Shown here: piece after piece, positions 1 through 13,300 of the stretch
Position numbering within the stretch: the first letter of the stretch is position 1
How the letters are laid out: the number at the start of each line of letters is the position of its first letter
The notes under the pieces: generated by a model
Database searches by the model: none
Seen by the model: the letters and a program-made list of their open reading frames with translations, nothing else
What the model was told of the DNA's origin: nothing
Assembly: GCA_026874595.1 (NCBI GenBank)
Contig: CM049311.1
Coordinates: 4,689,676 to 4,753,675 of the forward strand
Length of the DNA: 64,000 nt
Reading direction: 5' to 3'
From: Sipunculus nudus
Lineage: Eukaryota; Annelida; Sipuncula; Golfingiida; Sipunculidae
Translations under genes and position numbers: made by a program

Positions 1-1278
1 ATGCTTTGGAATATAAATATGCTTTGGGATTAAAAATCTGTATTATTAGTTAGTTGGGGCGGTGGGGGGGATTTCATCTAAAGGAACAGAGTATATATTA
101 GAGAAATAGAACTGAATATCAGTACCTGATATAAATTTGTAGATTTTTTTTTACTTTAAAAAATCTCTCACTGAAAAGGATAAAAGAAAAAAAATCTCCC
201 AGTGCAAATTCACAATCTTAACCATAAAATGTTTAAAGGCTGAGTTTTCTAAAAGTTTACAAAAACCACCAAGTACCAAAAATACCCAAATATAAAAATA
301 AAGAAAATGAGCCCTTTCTACATCTGTAATACCCTGACAAAGTGACAAAATATTTTACATGGTCTGTTTCCTCCAGATGGAAATGTGTATTCGTTGTAAA
401 ATCAATTATTGATACATTTTAATATTTCATATATATGAAACTTTCAAAAATAAAACAGTAGTTTCATCATACATAAAAAATCAATGTGCTTTAAATTTTT
501 TTTACACTTAAGAATAAAACATTTATTTGATTAAAAGATCTTTCAGTAGCATTTTCAATGTATTTGAACACTAATTCTGGTTAAACAATCAAACAATTTT
601 CAGTAAAAGAATAATTTTTCTGGTTATGCATAGTTTGGCACCATGCATCTATTATTGTTGACATCAGGCTTTGTCACAGGACAAACAGTTTTTATCACAG
701 ATATACATGTACATCTTTTCAGTATTACCAGCTTTATTACACAGAAAGCAATGTTAGCATTAGTTAACTTTCCATCAGAGTGAGATGAAATTTAGCTGAT
801 AAAAAAGTGATCATATTAACTATACATACAATTACATTAGTTAAAATAATGTAAATGTTCACAATTACACTTATTACACTGTAATATAAAACTGTAAAGA
901 TTACATTTTAAAGAATGTAATAGGGTGATGTAAATCACACCAAATAAAGCCTCCCTGACCAGAAAGGTAACCCTGACAACGCATATGCCTCACCTGGTTG
1001 GCTGGGAGCCCAGTGTGGACTTAGCTGATTGGATGGGACGACAAATGGTGTTCCGTGGGAGCATGCCCGGCGATGACCCCTGACTACATGCACAAACACA
1101 CATTCACATTCAGATGTAAAGAAAACTTGTATATTAGTTTTGTGTTTCAGCTAGAAGGTTGGGGAACAAGTGAAAGCAGTGATTATGTTGGTGTTTGGGG
1201 CTTAAATCATTAGCAGAGGTAGTACAGAGTCAGTCACACTCCCTATTCAGCAGCAGTTATATGCTACAGTTGTTCAAG
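1..1278. other. Non-coding stretch at left edge
   Basis: AT-rich sequence with no convincing exon on either strand. It lies downstream of the last MAP3K7 exon found, so it is either intron or 3' UTR of that gene. The C-terminal coiled-coil exons expected for MAP3K7 were searched for by eye on the minus strand and not found. A moderately GC-richer patch at about 950-1080 resembles dispersed repeat sequence but could not be assigned. Confidence 0.5.
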
Positions 1279-1582
1279 ATCTCTTTTGTTTAACTGCTGC
1301 TTTGTATGGCAAGATTATCTGGGTTTGGCCACCAGGGCTGACACAGGGCAGAGTATTGTAATCAGACCCCTGACACCCGACTCTCCTTAATCTGTTTACA
1401 CTGGTTCTGGCACAGAGCCAAGAATCAGGCCAATGACAGCCCGGTGTCATGGATTCAAAACTTGGAGCTGGATGCCCAATACCGACCCACTCACTAGTCT
1501 GAGTATGACTCTCTGCTCTGTGGCAGCCCTGGTGGTCCTGGAGAATCCTGCTATACAAAGCAGCGGTTAAAACAAAGGAGAT
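1279..1582. mobile_element. Foldback MITE with terminal inverted repeats of about 80 bp
   Basis: The left arm from 1279 and the reverse complement of the right arm from 1582 can be aligned for about 80 bp with few differences. Both begin ATCTCYTTTGTTT and both carry GCTGCTTTGTAT and CCACCAGGGCTG in the same order. The element is about 304 bp and has no plausible protein; the 94-codon minus-strand frame across it is explained by the arms. No target-site duplication was clear, so the superfamily is not assigned. Confidence 0.7.
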
Positions 1583-1593
1583 TTATAATGAAG

Positions 1594-1667
1594 GCTGTGT
1601 ATAACTGCTGCATGAGGAGTGTCACTGCCAGCTGTGTATAACTGCTACATGAAGAGTGTCACTGCCA
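1594..1667. repeat. 37-bp tandem repeat, two copies
   Basis: Two adjacent 37-bp units, 1594-1630 and 1631-1667, start GCTGTGTATAACTGCT and end GTGTCACTGCCA. They differ at two positions. The repeat directly follows the MITE and may have arisen by slippage. Confidence 0.75.
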
Positions 1668-4181
1668 GTTGGTTTGGATTTTTTTTTCAGAGAGTCAGGT
1701 AATACTACCTTTACTATTAGCAGTAGTACCAACATCAAATTACAGTTAAAATCAGCTGCTTAGACGGCAGTTTGAATATCCAAAATCAACTAAACAGGCT
1801 TGTTTTTTTTCAGTAAAATCACACTTTCCATTTAATTGCCATCCGGGCTGGATTTTGACAACAGTTTGTTTATTTTCCCTTTCCACAAGGTACCAACTAC
1901 ATCATCACACAGGTGAATTTAGCTGCTTGAAACAAGGATGCTACACCTGGAATTTCTTGACCTGGTTTCTCTTATTCATTATTTTAATATAATATCATTA
2001 CTTCATTTATCCAGTTTTCTACACTTTTCTTGATTTATACACACCTTTTGTTTAAACATGTATTTGCTTTGTCTCACTCTAAGCACCTGAATTTCACATG
2101 TAAAACTGTAATCAGTGAAGGATTGGAGAAAAAGCAGGTATTCATGAAAGAAGTGATAATTGGAGATCAGTGCAGTGGGTGAAACTGTATTAAAAAGGTA
2201 GAAATGACTCACTTGAGCATTACTGATAGTTACCAAAATCTGGAAAATACTGCATGGACTCTGAAGCATCCATTTCAGGAAAATGGTCTTGGAAAAAATC
2301 CATTTATGGAAAAATGGAAAATTGGAAATGTTAATTTTGGGGACATTATTACTCATGGAAAAATTCAACTGATAAATACTGGTCTTGAAAACAAATAACT
2401 GGTAAATACTGGTTTGGAAAACAAGAAACTCGTATATACTGGTCTTAGAAACCACTATTGGCTGGAGAAGACCACCCTAGCTGAAACACATTGATTTAAA
2501 CTAACTAAAAATTCTAGCAAAACACAAACAGCAAGAAAAATGCATGATAAAAAAGGTAAAAAATCTTGAGAATAACAAGGATTTAAGATTTAGTTAGGTA
2601 TTTGTAACTTGCTGTATTACAATCACAGAAATGACCATTGAGGGTGTTAGTTGGAAAAGGGCACTTATTAGCTGTACTAACTTCATACACTGAAACTAGG
2701 ATTTAGTAGAAGACATTTAGATTAAACTGTAACATCTACAAAATATCTTCAAAAGTAACACATATATATTATATTTTTTTCAGAATTTTATTCAAATCTT
2801 ATCAGTTTTCATGATCAGATAAGCTTTGATCTCTCTGTAAAAGCTAGGAGATAATTAGTTCCAAATAAAGCAACAGCTAGGGAGGCAGAAGCAAGCGATT
2901 TCATGATGAAATGTGTAAAGATAATTAAAAAATACACAATGAAGTGCATTAATGATGATGATGAAATGTAGTCAAACCAATGCAAAATAACATATAAATT
3001 AAGCATGAAAAGTTTTACTATATGATCTTGTTAAACTTAAAACTGATTAAATCGTACAAAATAACCAGCTGCTATTTTGGTATTAAACCAACTATATGGC
3101 TTAAACAAACAAGATGATTTACTCCTTTCCTTCTAAACTAGTTATAGGTAATTTTAGCATTACAGGACTGAGGTAATTTATGTTATCAACTACCCAGTAA
3201 ACAATACATGGAAGATAAACTGAACTTTGGGCGGTGAAAATAAGTGTAATAACAATATAGTCACCTGTGAATGTCAAAACTTGCCTCTTTTTCCATATTC
3301 ACTGTTAACCTTCACAACTTCATCCATTTTTTAAAGTTGAAACAATGATTATTATTAAATTATAACATTTTGCTGTTTTATTAAGTCTGGCCTTTCAAAA
3401 ATTAAAAAAATAAAACTAATCCCCATGATGACTAGATTCTCAAAGTAAAACTCAGATTGCAGATTTCAGATAAAGCAAGCCTGTAAGGTTGCCTTGTTTA
3501 TTGTGTGATGTGATATCTCACAACTTAAAGCCATTGAATTAACATTTTTTAAACAGAACAAGTTTACAATTTTAACTCTTGAAAAGAAGTTATATGATCT
3601 GACACCAAGCCTTACTGGAACAATACAACACAGAAAAGCAACAATGCATGCAGAGGTATGAGAATTTCCAAAGACTAAATGCTAAGTTATTTATTTATTG
3701 AATAGATTGGAGACAATTTTGGACAAACAGAAATTTAAGTATAGATCCTAGTCAGTTAAGATAAATAAGTGAATGTTTAAGTCCATGTTTTGTTGGATAA
3801 ATATTTTTGGGGGGGGGGGGGGTTATAAATTGAGAATAAAAAATTTAACTGTAACAGAATGACATTTTTCAGACTGATCACAATCCATTTCTTTAAAATT
3901 TTAAATCATAAAGCCGGAATTAATTCACTACCTGCATTTTTAAATTTCCTGACTTTTCATGAATTTCAATTACATTTAAAAACCTTACTTTTTCAATACC
4001 TATATTCACTTACAAATATTTCATGAAGTTTGAGGATTTTCAGTACATGCAAAACAAAAGAATGAATGCAAGTTGAACACTCATGAAGCAACTTAACATG
4101 ACTGCAGATGTTGCAAAGTTCTGGCATGGTGTACCATACACCCTGGTAAGTGTAACTATCATCCCTCATCATGTGACTTAC
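1668..4181. other. Non-coding stretch, probable MAP3K7 intron or 3' region
   Basis: AT-rich sequence with no supported exon. It contains a G14 run at 3809-3822 and short internal repetition around 2250-2460 (recurrent TGGAAAA and ACTGGT words). The short open frames here have no recognisable domain and no splice-compatible context. Confidence 0.5.
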
Positions 4182-4371
4182 CAAACCCAGGCTGTTGTGC
4201 TGGAGTTCCCTGGATCCCGGCAGCTTCGTCGAGTTTGGATAGGTCAGCTGAAAACCTCTTGTTACTGAGGTCAATATTTGGAGTACTGGAGCGAGAACCC
4301 TTCCCATCGAGCAGGCTCTCTCTACTGGCTGCCAGTGATGCTGGAGCGCTCGTACGTCTTGGGTTCTCCTC
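4182..4371 (-). CDS. MAP3K7: MAP3K7 exon 11 (last exon seen)
   Basis: Encodes Ser-rich linker with [19 protein letters not shown] and [13 protein letters not shown], matching the SLGASRGSSVESL and KRMSADMSEIEA stretch of human TAK1. It ends in phase 1 at a canonical GTAAGT donor, so the coding sequence must continue to the left. Read-through past this donor gives only a few extra codons before a stop. Confidence 0.85.
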
Positions 4372-7300
4372 CTGCATGTAATCATACACATTTACTATAT
4401 ACCATGCATGTATATACAGAGAGATTTATTTTGAGTAACCTTTACTTCATTTTAATACATTACCATATGCTTCACATTCTGCTATTTCATATCTGAGCCA
4501 ATGGCAATATTTTTTGTCCTGGTTCTATACTAAAACATCTGAGATTTCAATCAACTAAAATATTATTAATTCTTCATTTGACTTGTTGGAAATGGTAATT
4601 TTCAACATAATTTGGTGATTTAACACCTTTTATACTATAATGATCACAGATCAGGAATAAAAAATAACTAGATGTGGTCGGACAATGGTCGTCAGAAAAC
4701 ACCGCATTTCTGGTTGTGTTGGGCTAGTTTACATGGGGGTAAAAATTAAGTTAAATTTGAAAAATATGACAAACAAAAACAGGTTTTTATCCCTAAGCAT
4801 GAGGGAAAAAATCCAACTGGATCAAATGATATGAAAGAAGATATGTCTGAAATAATGTATACAATAGAAAATCACCGAATGTAGTCTGTTTGCCATATTT
4901 GATTTTGAGCAAGTTTGTAATTAAATTGGTCTGGAGCCCTCATAGTCACCAATGATCCCTGTGAAATTGGGAAAGCTGCAGGAGGTTGTTGTTGAGTTGT
5001 CACACACTAAAGAAAATCAGCGATCTGGCTGTGGCAGCCATATTGGAATTCCATCAGGTCTGTAATTCAATAAGTCTGTAGCCCTCATAGGTACCAACCA
5101 TCCCTGTGAATTTGGAAAAGCTGCAGTAGGTTGTTGTTGAGTTATTGCACGCAAAAGAATTTCAGCGATCTGGCTGTGGTGGCCATATTGGAATTCCAAC
5201 AGGTCTGTATTTAAAGGTCTTGAGCACTCATAGGCAACAATCATTCCTGTGAATTTGGGAAAGCTGCGGTAAGTTGTTGTTGAGTTATCGCGTACGAAAG
5301 AAAAACAGCGATCAGGCTGTGGCAGCTGTATTGGAATTCTGACAGGTCTGTTATTCATTAGGTCTGGAGCCCTCATAAATACCAATCATCCCTGTGAATT
5401 CGGAAAAGAAAAACAGCGATCGGGCTGTGGTGGCCATATTGGAATTCCTACATGTCTGTAATTTAATAGGTCTAGAGCCCTCATAGGTACCAATCATCCC
5501 TGTGAATTTGGGAAAGCTGCAGTAGGTTGTTGTTGAGTTATTGCATGCAATTTATCTGACCTACTAGTACCAGAATAGTTTTACTGATGTTACATCAACT
5601 CAGATTTGGTCTGTTGATCTTAAATCACAAGATCAACAGAGCCTTGTAAAATACATGCAGCTGTCTCCTACTGGTCCTATGCTGGGGATGTTTGTATTAG
5701 GATATTCTCTTAGCTCCTGTCTATGCATCAATCACTTATATGTCTTCCTACCTCTACAACCACTGGAGGTGTGGCAGTGCTTTGCGGAGGCTGGAACACC
5801 TGGACTGGCTCTCCCATCTCTGATATGGCTCGTTTAACTGTCTCATGTGTGGGTGTCCCAGCTGAACTTATCTGTGACCCACCCGTTGGAGGGTAGGCAT
5901 AAGTACCATGAGGCCGTGGTGTACCCATAGTTCCGGGGGGTGTGTCTATAGTGATGTCAATTTGTATAAAAGGTTTATGATACAAAACAATGTTATGACA
6001 TCAAATGTAATAAGAGATCTCATGGTTTGCAAAAAGCACTGTATTATATATATGCTAAGATCAAAATATAAAGGTCTCTCATTATTATTTCTCAATGTTC
6101 TTTGTGGTTATTCCTTCATTAGAAAATTATTGTAAGTGCATTTCTGTTCATTAGAAAAATAAAATCATTTGGAAACACAAAAGGTTTCTTCTGTTGTACA
6201 GAATATAATAATGGATAATGGAGGTTCTGGTCTTGAAGGGAAATAGAAAATATATTATTCTTTCCAATATTCATCACACAAATATAAACATATATGGTGA
6301 ATGCTGAATATAAAGATGAAACACTCACACTCATTTTCTTGTGCACTCGGGTACTGTAGAGGTTCATCTGCTCCTTTAAACAGCTAAAATGCATCAATAG
6401 CCATAGATACAAAAAAAATGAACAAATAGGAATGCTGAGATATTCATCATACATGAACTGCTTGTTTTCTTTTCTTACAGTGCATAAGCAGGAAATATAC
6501 ATGGATGGCCAAATCATAGTTTAAGTTGAAAAAGTCAATAATCTTAGACATCATTTTTTTTCTTTAATTCTTTAGCAAATACAAAGCATGAAATGAAAAA
6601 CATTTAACAAAAACCATGAAAATTTAGCTGAACACGAATATTGATGGACAGACAGATAAAAGAGTTACAGACACACTGATAGATGGAGCCTATTGATATA
6701 TTCCAAACAATATAAATAAATTTAGGGAAATAAATATATTCAGCATAAGTTTAATTATCCTCTGGTGAAAATACAACCCTTGATGAAGAAAACATTTCCT
6801 GATATTCAGCAATATATCTTGGTAAAAATCCAATTTTACCTGGAACAGGACAGACATGACCCTGCATATTTCAGCCATGGATGGCCGCTCAACAGGATTG
6901 GCAGACCAGCACCTGAGGATAAACAAAGATCATTACAGTTAAATGCCCAGAGACAAAACTAAAGCTACATAACTGATGACTCAATATGAATTTTAAATAT
7001 ATTTTACCTGTTATTAAACAGGACAAACATAATAAACTCTGATAAATAAGATCAAGATAATACATTTGCAATTTTACAATGTATTTAAATACGAGTGATT
7101 GTCAAAAAAAGATTAAAAATGACTAAAATTATGGATAGGAATCAAACAAATACCATACAAAATATTTAATTAATACATACATAGTTACGTGACTGTAAAT
7201 TTATACTTGAGAAAACACAGGCTGACTCTAGAAATGGTGATAACATGCAAAGAGAATAACTAGTATCACAGTGATGGTTGTTTGTTGGTCTCACAAATAT

Positions 7301-10300
7301 CTTACAGAACACACCAGACACAGGCAATGTCACAAAATACATGTGCTATTTACAGACATTTAAAATACTATATTTAGACACTTTTCTAAACAGAAGGTTG
7401 CAGTTCAGAATTTAACAAGATCCAATTACTGGTAATTGTTGAAAAACATTAATGTCACATTTGACAATGGCTGCAGACATGGTTAGCAGGTGTAAAGCTA
7501 CAATATCTTATTATTACAAGAAATCTAATGAGTTTATTGCATAGTCTATTATGTATGAGATGTGGGATTACACCAATAATACATGTAACATTAAAAACAT
7601 GTCAACATACTTGCACATAAGCACCTCCACTGGTTTTGGACAGTTCTTAATTAATGGTGGTCTTGTCCCTGAAAATAAAAGGAAAGTTAAAAATCAAATT
7701 GTGACAAAATACTAAATCAAAGGTTAAAATTGAGTGGTGATGAATAAGTGGTACAGTTTCTGTTTGTCAGGCAAAAATATCTATCAGTATTGAATCCTAA
7801 TCTTAACTAACTTTGGTTGATATGTAAATATAATCAATACAATTTATTTTGCACAGTAAGGACTCAAATAACACTGCCAATACCTAAAATACCTAAGTGT
7901 TTATTAGTTGAAACCCAGCCACTGTTAACCTTTAATTCCATTGTGCACTCAAGTCTTTGCAATAATTCCAAATTGTTTATCAGTAGCCAGTATTAGTGGA
8001 TGGCCATTCTTATATGCTTTAAGGCAGATGTTAAGACCTATCTGCTTATGGATTCAGATCAAAATTTAAATTTTAATCAACTTAATTTTCTGCAAAATAT
8101 AAAGTAAATCCATTAATTAACAAGTTAAACACCTTAAAACACACAAACATATAAACAGAGGTGAATATATAACCTCCTTCTACCTTAATAGGTCATAGAT
8201 CTTCAGGCTTTTAATAAACATTTGAGGAAATTTTACTCGGATCACATGATCACAAACTTATGAACATCAGTTTACAGGTATGGATGGATGATAATATAAA
8301 AATAACAGGAAAACAATTCCTACCATTATGTACTGCCCACATGATCCTAAAGGCAGGGCCCCCTATTTCATCAAAAGGTTTCCTTCTTGTAAGGATCTCC
8401 CATAAAATAATACCAAAACTGAACACATCACATTTTTCACTGTAGTTGCTCCCTACAAAGAAAGGAAAAATAAAATGACAGTCAAATTATGTACACTTTT
8501 CACTTCAAGTGACATTCTTGAGTTTAATTTATACAATTAGATTTTCCAATTTCTTAGGATCTGTAATACATATGTTTGTTCTTGTAGTGGAGAGACAGAA
8601 ATAACAAACACATTCAAACACACTAATTAATAAGAATAAACTTGAGAGCCTGTTAAAGAGCTGCAACATGAAAGCTGTTAGGGCTTTAGAATTTTTCTTT
8701 ACTACCGCTGAGCGATTCTCTTTAAAAGATAGGTCGATCATGGCGTGTATGTGGCATGGTCTACTGAATTAGGATGTAGTGAACTATTTGATAAAGATGT
8801 GCTATTAATGAATTTTCTGGATTTAGGGTTGTGTCAAACTTTCCACTTGGTGTTTAATAACACAGAGCTCTTTACAGTGATAAGCCATATGAGCAAATCT
8901 CTGAACCACTATCAAGATCAAACCATTTTGGCCAAATAAAGTTTCTACCTTTAAATGAAAATAATTACCTTCAAACACTTCTGGTGCCATCCAGGCAGCG
9001 CTACCTTTGTTATTGGTCATGTGGGTGTGGGCATCACACGCTGTACCAAAGTCACAAATCTTCAGCACCGTCCCTCCCTGGACCAGCAACAGGCTGTTAA
9101 TCAGTAAGACAGGTAACTACCACATCAACGTCACCAGAGCATAAAAGATTAAAGTACACAGACTAAGACAAACTGGAGAGCAGTGGATGGTTCAACATAT
9201 ATAAGAACTATGGACTATGCAAAACTGATATCAAACAGGACACTGTGACCTAATATTAACTTTCAAAGGAGATCTTAATTAAACCTATCTGATTTTCAAA
9301 TCTGAAGTATCTAGCCCTAACAGTCATGAAATATGCCATACTAACATGACAACAAAATTAAGGTACATGCAAACAGCTATACGAGTTGTAAAAAGTTAAA
9401 GTAAAATCATAAGAGGACATTTGGGTAACATATTTTTTAATTTAAAGTTTCTTGAGATGTATATCTTTAACCACATAATAAGAAGATTACAAATCTAACA
9501 TTGGCTACAGTCAGTTCTGTAATATTGTTGATGTGTCATATTGATAACTTTTGACATATTATATATACAGATATTCTGAATTGGCATAGCAGATAAAAGT
9601 TAAGAATACAAATGTGAAATAAAGGAAAGGAATATGATGCAAACAGGTTGCCAAGCCATGAACAAGAGGAACAAGGATGTTATAAATGTGGTAAGGTGTG
9701 ATACCGGTTAGACTATATAAGTGGAAAACATGTTTAAAGGAACGCCATGAATGATGTAAACACTAACTTTGGTGGTTTGAGATCTCTGTGGATGAGAGGT
9801 TTGGGTTTCATGCTGTGGAGGTACTCCACGCCGCGGGCCGTCTGTAGAGCCCAGCTCATACCGTGGGCAGCCGTGTAATCCAGATGGTCAACAAATCTGG
9901 CACCATGAAGAACTGGAAATAAAGAAAATAATGGACATAAGATCAAGTCTTCTTCAACTATTAATTCTGCTTTACTGGGGTATATGGAAACATACTGATT
10001 ACGTGAAATTAACAATGATAGTGTGATACAAGTCATATATTAAACTGGTTACTTGTAATACAAGACTGACACAGCCTTTTAACAGGAATTACCAGTCTAT
10101 TTACTGAAAGTGCACTTGAATCTATAATGTATTGTGAAGAACAAGGAGTATTGTGTTACACCTCACTGAGACTTAAATCAGAGAAAGACATTATTTCTAA
10201 ATATAGACCATGTAACAACCATATTTCCAGTTGGGTTGCAATGATGACAGGAATTATTAATTGAATATAAGCTCACTGATGTGTAGATTTTTTCCATTAT

Positions 10301-13300
10301 ATCAGAAAAACAGACAGAAAAACAGAATTGGGTTTCAAAAAAGGTATTAGGGTTCAAAAACAGAATTATAATAAATGCATGGAATACAGCAGGAAGTTGG
10401 ATTAAGAGCAGATTTAAACTGCAAATAAAGAAAAACTCAGCCAATAATTTGTAAATAAAAATTTTTGAATCTGCCCTAGCTATCTACATAACAAGCAAGG
10501 TCTGCCAATTTTGGCTCACAACCGATACAGTAAGCACCAAGGTTTGATGTTACGATTATTTACTTACATGCCTGAAACGCTGATAATGGTATTATACAAT
10601 ATACAATGATGTGGTTCCGCTGTGCAGTGGTAACATTTCAGAACTAGAATACGGGTAGTCAACAAGCGACTACGTGTATCCGCCTAAATCAGAGTGGAAC
10701 GAGTGAAGTGAGGCATGGATTGAGTGGCAAGGGGAAATAGAGTGAAGTGTTGCATATTAGCATGGATGTCTGCAGCCAAATTGTGTATGTAGGTTGCCCC
10801 CCTACCACAAAATCCAGAAAGCCGTCCAAGTTGTATACATATGCAAAATTTAAGGCAGATAAGTCAAACCACTACATGTATATGAGTGATTTTAGCCCGT
10901 GGCAGACAAACAGATGGACACTGAGCGAAAATGGTTGCAGGTGACACCACCAGTTTTGCATATGATAAAGAGCTATGTTGGAACTATACACATGCAAAAT
11001 TTTGGCCCAATCGGTCAAATGGTTCCCGAGATATGAGCTTGGATGTCTGCAGCGTAAACGTGAATTTAGGTGGCGCCACCTGTCACAAAATCAGAAAAGC
11101 TATCCAGGATGTATACGCATGCTGAATTTCAGGTGAATTAGTCAAGTCACTGCAGAGATATGAGTGATTTTAACCCAAGGCAGAAGAACAGATGGACACT
11201 GTGCAAACATGGTTGCAGGTGGCGCCACCATTTTTGTGTATGTTATAAAGCTCTCTAAGGGCTACATTTGTGCAAAAAAATTTTCCTGATTGGTCAAACC
11301 GTTCCCGAGATATGAGCCTGGATGTCTGCAACATAAACGTGAATGTAGGTGGCACCACCTGTCATAAAATCAGAAAAGCTATCCAGGATGTATACGCATG
11401 CCGAATTTCAGGTGAATTAGTCAAGTCACTGCAGAGATATGAGTGATTTTAACCCAAGGCAGATGAACAGATGGACACTGTGCAAACATGGTTGCAGGTG
11501 GCGCCACCAGTTAATGTGTATGTTATAAAGCTCTCCAAGGGCTACATTTGTGCAAAAAAATTTTCCTGAACGGTCGAACGGTTCCCGAGATATGTGGGTT
11601 TATGTGTGGAAACAGACGCACAAACGGACGCAGAGCGCAGAGGAAAGGTCAGAGGTCAAAACAAAATTGGGTCACAGCAGTTCACATGTGACCCGAACAT
11701 AATCCAGGGTTTCGTAAAATTCCGCACAGCGGTTACGGAGGAGTTCTCCGGACACCTACGCGGCGGCGGCGGTGGGCTGAAAACATAGTATCCACAAAAC
11801 TAGTATACACAAAACGATGTGAAAATTGTTTGGATTTGAGAGTACTAGTCATGGTCCTGCATAACCATATTAATGAAGCAAACAGGTCAAAATCTTCTAG
11901 CAGGAAAGCCGGATCTTACTGCATGTCATAGCATCTCTGAGACGAAATAGCTCTGAATAAAAAAATGATCATACTTGTTTCTAATGTTTGAAATGACCAC
12001 TGTAAAACACAGACAGATCAGTTCCTTACTGATCTGTTTACAGATGAAGACCAACTGTCTTGCCAATTCAGTGAACTCAAGTGTTTTACTAAAAAAGTGA
12101 TTACTTAAGTGTGGGCTTGACAAAGAACCATTTATGTGAAGGACCAAGTATGATTTTAAATATGATTTAGTAGCTATGGCATCAATGATAGCAGTATTTA
12201 TATTAAAAACATATAAACAGCTTACTGAACACACAATCCATTTAATCTTCCAGATTTTACAAGATTGAATTCTTAAAAGTATGTAGCAATTATATTACAT
12301 AAAATAAAAAGTTAAAACAGAACATTCCTGAATTCTGATTCTATTAAAACGGAAAATAAATATTTATTACACAGAAAAAAAGGGGCTCTAGATGTGGCAT
12401 GGCAGACACATGGAGTTGTGTGCCCACTGCTTACATTGTGCCATAATTTTGCAGTGCTGCCAGAGATTCGGACATGCTGTACAGTTATTTCACATCCTAT
12501 TTCAACTGTAGAGTATGACACCTTTTTCTTATGAATCACCAGTGGCCGTCTTGAACAGCACAATATTATTTCTCACCATTGTAGAGCGACCCTCCTTCAG
12601 CATATTCCATCACGAGACATACCTAGAAAGCAAAGATATGTTTAAGCTATTGCTTTAGTGTTGTATCATCACTATTACAAAACTTACTAAATCATTATTC
12701 ATTCATTGTCTCATGGTAAGTACAGGTAAGCTCCCAGTGGATTTGCTTATTAGATTAAAGGATTCAATAATAATATAACATATACTAGAATGCAAATTAT
12801 ATATATATATATATGAAAATGAGTTCTTATACACAAATTATACAAATGCTAGAAGAGGAGTATTTCAATTCATAGAGCTCTGTTAATATATAATTCTGTA
12901 CTTTATGACATATACATTAATTGGTCATATTTACTGGGGGTGTTGTGCATGCTCCATATAGACCAACAATGTTGCGATGATTCACTCTCGAGAGCTGTTT
13001 TAGTTCAGTGAAGAATGCTTTCTTCTCCGTCTCTGTTTCAATCAGCTTCACAGCGACCACTTTCCCCTTCCAATAGGCTCGTCTCACCACTCCAAAAGCT
13101 CCACGATCTACAATCTGGAACAAACAAATCAGCTTTAGAATGAATTCATACAAAATTCCATAACTTAATTACTGGATCGTCTTGAGGAAAATATAGCAGC
13201 AGTACTTATAGCATGCTCGTCTTCTTAATCAATTATTGTATTACTGACTGATATCATGTCTTAAATCCAGCTGATGTGTTGTGCTTACAGAGTCTGCAAG

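Noticed and set aside
1274-1558. 94-codon minus-strand open frame
   Set aside because: It lies within the inverted arms of the foldback MITE.
3556-3656. Plus-strand stretch reading TLEKKLYDLTPSLTG before a CAGAGGT
   Set aside because: Looked exon-like, but no acceptor in a suitable context, no partner exons and no family match.
5017-5385. 122-codon minus-strand open frame
   Set aside because: It is a translation of the 145-bp tandem repeat; the periodic protein sequence follows the DNA unit and has no domain or splice context.
4921-5552. CRISPR-like array
   Set aside because: Units are contiguous 145-bp tandems without unique spacers, and the genome is eukaryotic.
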